The notes under the pieces were generated by a model, which was not told the origin of the DNA, made no database searches, and was given only the letters and a program-made list of their open reading frames with translations. From NCBI GenBank assembly GCA_049999725.1, contig JBNGIS010020559.1:1-36459 (forward strand): a stretch of DNA of 36,459 nt, given 5' to 3'. This stretch comes from Haplomitrium mnioides (lineage: Eukaryota; Marchantiophyta; Haplomitriopsida; Calobryales). This document shows positions 33,231 to 36,459 of this stretch, piece after piece; positions within the stretch are counted from its first letter, which is position 1; the number at the start of each line of letters is the position of its first letter. The position numbers were made by a program, and so were the translations under genes.

Positions 33231-34545
33231 GAATTCTCAAACAAACATATGTTCCAAGTAAAGGTGGGGAGGGCCACGGAGTACGGCCACATCACAAAGT
33301 TCCTCAGTTCCACTCAACTCCCCCAAGGCAACTACAGAGAGGAGGCTGCTGTTTTTCTCAAAAAGGTGAGACCATACCTCTTGATTAAAGGAATATTACA
33401 CAAGAGAGGTTATGATGGAATGATCATACGCTGCTTAGAGCGGAATCAGTCCATAGTGGTAATGTAGGTGCTCCACGGAGAGGAGGTGGGAGGCCACTTT
33501 GCTGCTGACACCACCATCAAGAAGGTCATGGATGCAAGATATTGGTGGCCCACTTTGCACAAAGATGTGCATTTATGGGTAAGAAGATGTGATGCATGCT
33601 AGAGGACAAGGAGGCCTGTAGCAAACCAGCGCCATCCTTTGGTACCCATCATCCCCTTGGCACCATTTGAGAAGTGGGGGATCGACTTCATCGGTCCCAT
33701 TGCACCATCCACTCGGAAGGGCAACATGTACATTCTGTTGGCCACAGATTATGCCACAAAGTGGGTGGAGGCCAGAGCAATTAGGAAGGATGATGCCAAG
33801 ACAGTGGCAGCCTTCCTATATGAGCAAATTTTCTGTAGGTTTGGGCTTCCTTTGGAGCTGATCAGTGATCAGGGTACGCACTTCATCAATCAGGTGATCA
33901 AAGACCTGACCAATCGGTACCTGGTCAAGCACAAGAGGACCACAGCTTACCACCCCAAGGCTAATGGCCTCACAGAAAGAGCCAATGGAATCATGGGCAA
34001 GATACTGAGCAAGACAGTAGCAACAAACAAAGTAGATTGGGACCTGAAGCTACTTACTGCCCTCCATGCCTACAATCTGGCTTACAAGACTGCAACAAGG
34101 CATAGTCCTTACTTTTTGGTCTTTGGACAACATGCTCTGGTGCCAGTGGAGTATGAGGTGCCTACACGAAGAATGTTGGAGCAGGAAAAGATGGCTAAGG
34201 ATCAAAGCAGAAGGGAAAGGCTCTATCAGCTTGAGAATTTAGAGGAGACCAAAGAGTTAGCCCAAGGGAGGTTGGAACACCAACAAGAGTTGAGGAAGAA
34301 ACAACATGACAAGAAGCTCAAACCAGCTAACCTCCAAGAGGGAAACCTAGTGCTGTTATATGACAGCAGGTTTGTACATTTTCCTAGAAAATTGCACACA
34401 AGATGGATGGGCCATTCATTCTAAAGAAGCTCCACAAGAATGGGTCATCAGAGATGGAGACACTGGAGGGTCACAAGTTTGCCAATAGGGTGCATTTCGA
34501 CAAGCTGAAGAGGTACAAAAATCAGGAGGAACTGGAAGAGGGCCC
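33231..34545 (+). pseudogene. integrase (Ty3/gypsy), catalytic triad intact but frame broken
   Basis: A linker leads into the zinc-binding HHCC region (VLHGEEVGGH, then RRCDAC, 33468-33599). The core follows with Asp at 33684 (WGIDFIGP), Asp at 33867 (ISDQGTHF) and Glu at 33975 (GLTERANG). There are 35 residues between the second Asp and Glu, the D,D-35-E spacing of retroviral-type integrases. 'TAYHPKANG' and 'HSPYFLVFG' are typical. The C-terminal GPF-type module (RWMG/GPFILKKL) is split by a one-base loss near 34411. TAG stops lie at 33465 and 33600. No chromodomain is visible downstream. Confidence 0.9.
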
Positions 34546-34710
34546 AACTGTGACCTCGTCGGTTTTGGGTGTGTGTGTGTGTGTGTGTGTTTTGTGGGGG
34601 GTGTTTCGTGGGGTTGTTTTGCAGGAGGTACAGAATTCAAGCCAGCGACAAGCATCAGAGGAACCACCAATTGAGGGAGAAGAAGTGTGTTTGAGAGGAT
34701 GCATCACACT
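34546..34710 (+). other. 3' spacer of element 2 with (GT)n microsatellite
   Basis: A GT run at 34569-34591 is followed by 'gtgtttcgtggggttgtttt'. The same spacer, with a more interrupted GT tract, is in element 1. No conserved ORF is present. Confidence 0.75.
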
Positions 34711-34724
34711 TGAAGGGGGAGTTA
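34711..34724 (+). other. polypurine tract of element 2
   Basis: TGAAGGGGGAGTTA directly precedes the LTR start TGTCAGCC, the same as in element 1. Confidence 0.8.
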
Positions 34725-35468
34725 TGTCAGCCAGCGATTCAGGTGCCTAAAGAAGAATTCAAGAAATTGGAGGAATCTCTGGCACAAATACCCTTTGAAA
34801 GTATGAAGACCTCTCAAGAGCCACAGATTACCCTCAAACAGCTACTAAGAGCAGGGCGCATGAGTCTTAGGAGGGAAACAGGATCATGGCGGAAGAGATG
34901 AGGAGAGAACAGGGATTGCCAGCCAGAATAGGGGCCACCTTTCAAAATTCAAAGCAGGCCAACAAGAATCCATGAGCCTCAAGAGGATGCAGGGATAAGA
35001 GCCTGAGGAGAAGGAGGAGAGTGGCCACTTATGGCGAAGCGATCACAGGAGGAGGAGGAACCAATCCACAACAATGAAACCCGAAGGCATCCCGAAGAAA
35101 GTTAGATCACTGATAGGTCCTGCAGCGGCCACAACTCGGGAAGCAAGGATCAAGGAGGAAAATGAGAAGGTGAGATCGTCACGAGAGCAAGCAAGGCCAG
35201 GGAAGAGGGACACCTCGATCCCGCAAGTAGGAGCACGTCTTGCAAGGGCCGATCAAACTCTTCCATTCAAGTCCGCGAATTCAGGCGGAAATGTGGAGTC
35301 TTTGGAAGGCCCCGCTAGATTCCACGGAAACGTGGCGTCTTCGGAGCACTTCGCGGGATTCCACGGATGACGTGGCGGCACCAAGAGGCCCGAGAATCTG
35401 CGGAAAGGCGCTTTCTTAAGTGGGGATCCTACTTAGCGGGGTTTCGATCCGTCTTACAACGTGGGGAC
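34725..35468 (+). repeat. 3' LTR of element 2, truncated by insertion
   Basis: Starts TGTCAGCCAGCGATTCAGG and follows the 5' LTR to 'cttacaacgtggggac' (matching about 25993-26008). After that the sequence is unrelated. The rest of this LTR is presumably beyond the copia-type insertion, outside the window. Confidence 0.9.
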
Positions 35469-35471
35469 TAT

Positions 35472-35690
35472 TGAAGTTACGAGCTCTAACTGTCGGTTAA
35501 CTTGGCAGCCACCTTAGCACAGTTACGTTAGCACAATTAGCTTAATGTATATATAAGGGGTTGATTGAGATGCACACTATGCTCTCTCATTCCACTCTGT
35601 ATTTGTTGGCGCTCCTGCCGTATAGTGAAGACATTCTTGCATATTGTGTTTGTGCATGCGTTCTTGATCTCTCTGCCTCTAATTCTAACA
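35472..35690 (+). repeat. 5' LTR of a copia-type (or TRIM) element
   Basis: The right end is secure: ...TCTAACA followed directly by the primer-binding site. The left end is uncertain. TG at 35472 is close to where gypsy homology stops (35468), but TGTCGG at 35491 is an alternative. With the first choice the LTR is 219 bp. TATATATAAG at 35548-35557 is a good TATA box. Short LTRs like this occur in Ty1/copia elements and in TRIMs; the visible part has no coding domain to decide. Confidence 0.75.
35548..35557 (+). promoter_or_regulatory. TATA box in the copia-type LTR
   Basis: TATATATAAG lies 133 bp before the LTR end, a normal place for the U3/R boundary of a short LTR. Confidence 0.6.
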
Positions 35691-35702
35691 TGGTATCAGA
35701 GC
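35691..35702 (+). other. primer-binding site, initiator tRNA-Met type
   Basis: TGGTATCAGAGC is the standard primer-binding site of plant Ty1/copia elements and TRIMs, complementary to the 3' end of initiator tRNA-Met. It touches the LTR end without a gap. Confidence 0.93.
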
Positions 35703-36459
35703 CTAGGTGGTTTGTTTAGATTTTATGAATATTGTGCAGAGTTGATTTGGTTAAGGGGATTACTTGAGAGAGTCATCCAGGAGCTAAGAAAGCCCGTAAG
35801 TGCTCAGGAGGAGCATTTGGTGAATTTGCACTAAGGGGGTGCAAACAAAGAACTCAAGGAGTTCTAGTGGGCTTGTGAAAATTTTTTCCGCTGCAGGAGG
35901 CAGCAAAGGAAAACAAATTTTTAAGAACAGGGGACTGTTCTTACGTATCAAGGAGAAAATCATTGAGGCTTTGAAATAGCAGCCTTTTGTGGAAGAAATG
36001 TGTTGCGCTGTAGGCTCCTGCTATGGAAGAAATGCCTTATTGCTAAGAATCGATCGGAGGATTCAGGTAAATGACAGAAAGGCAAAGAAATGCCCCTGCA
36101 AAGATCTTTGAGTGAATATGTTGAGCGAAGATCTCTTGTAGAACAATCGAGCTATGGTTGAAAGAAAAAAATCGAGCTTCGAAGGAAAATTGGCCAGCTG
36201 AAGGAGAATCGATTGGCAGTGAGGAGTCGTTCTGCTGCGAGGAGATGATCTGAAGGTCCTGAAGATCTCTTGTAAAAGAATCGATCCCCGGTGAAGAATC
36301 AGCCCAGCGCTGAACGATTTGAAGGATTCTGTCGTGAAGAATCGTCCTGTTGTCGAGAGATCCCTGCGATGAAGAATCAATCTGCAGTAAAGAAACGTCC
36401 TTGCGAAATCAGAAGGTGCCTATTGTGAACAATCGATCTGCCGAGGAAGGGGGCTGCGG
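35703..36459 (+). mobile_element. leader/internal region of the copia-type element, with short repeats
   Basis: No convincing Gag start is seen; ORFs are short and broken. From about 36040 to the window end, a quasi-repeat with core GAAGAATCGATC or variants recurs near 36204, 36221, 36275, 36293, 36336, 36371, 36390 and 36427. Most spacings are close to multiples of 18 bp. The element continues beyond the window. Confidence 0.6.

Larger units (their letters stand above)
25268..35468 (+). mobile_element. Ty3/gypsy LTR retrotransposon (element 2), full internal region, decayed
   Basis: Complete 5' LTR, primer-binding site, gag, protease, RT, RNase H, integrase, polypurine tract and the first ~740 bp of the 3' LTR, which is interrupted by a copia-type insertion. 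The order protease-RT-RNaseH-integrase places it in Ty3/gypsy. No chromodomain is visible after integrase, and no further ORF (env-like) precedes the polypurine tract. The clade is uncertain; the long LTRs recall Tat/Athila-type elements. Every domain has stops, frameshifts or active-site changes, so it cannot move alone. It is inserted in the satellite; the right target duplication lies beyond the copia insertion or outside the window. Confidence 0.93.

Overview
This window is repetitive plant nuclear DNA, with no convincing host gene, rRNA, tRNA or CRISPR array. A plant source is indicated by a Ty1/copia primer-binding site of the classic initiator-Met type (35691), a Ty3/gypsy gag-pro-RT-RNaseH-integrase element with plant-type motifs, very long LTRs (about 3.6 kb), and an AT-rich satellite. 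A large-genome lineage such as a gymnosperm would fit, but that is inference.

Layout. 1-801 is AT-rich flank with a degenerate ~37-bp tandem repeat (130-500). 802-3342 is a divergent, old LTR of the same gypsy family. 3343-3604 is unassigned. From 3605 onward the underlying DNA is one 109-bp satellite array, now seen in four blocks (3605-3893, 13412-15261, 19070-19793, 23377-25267). Four insertions of one gypsy family, all on the + strand, split the array: element 1 (3894-13411; both LTRs, gag, most of pol deleted), solo LTR (15262-19069), solo LTR (19794-23376), and element 2 (from 25268; full internal region, 3' LTR broken). The satellite resumes in phase after each of the three insertions with visible right flanks. 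Those three also show 5-bp target duplications, one perfect and two with transitions. A copia-type or TRIM-type element is inserted in the 3' LTR of element 2 (about 35469 to the window end).

Element 2 keeps recognisable gag (three CCHC zinc knuckles), protease, reverse transcriptase, RNase H and a D,D-35-E integrase. It is dead: it has about ten in-frame stops, at least four frameshifts, a protease active-site Asp changed to His, and an RT active-site Asp changed to Asn. Element 1 carries only gag plus a short linker joined directly to the 3' spacer, so it was non-autonomous. Most stops are TAG where the other copy, or context, has CAG. That is the signature expected from deamination of 5-methylcytosine in CHG sites.

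The LTRs have a shared architecture: TGTC...GACA termini, a ~50-bp repeat block, GC-rich blocks with constant 113/~164-bp spacing, a 25-bp palindromic dyad, a TATA-like box in some copies, and an AATAAA signal about 260 bp before the LTR end. The most notable points are the clustering of one family in one satellite array, the conserved dyad, the identical gag frameshift in two separate copies, and the CAG-to-TAG decay pattern. I found no clear new enzymatic or defence system.
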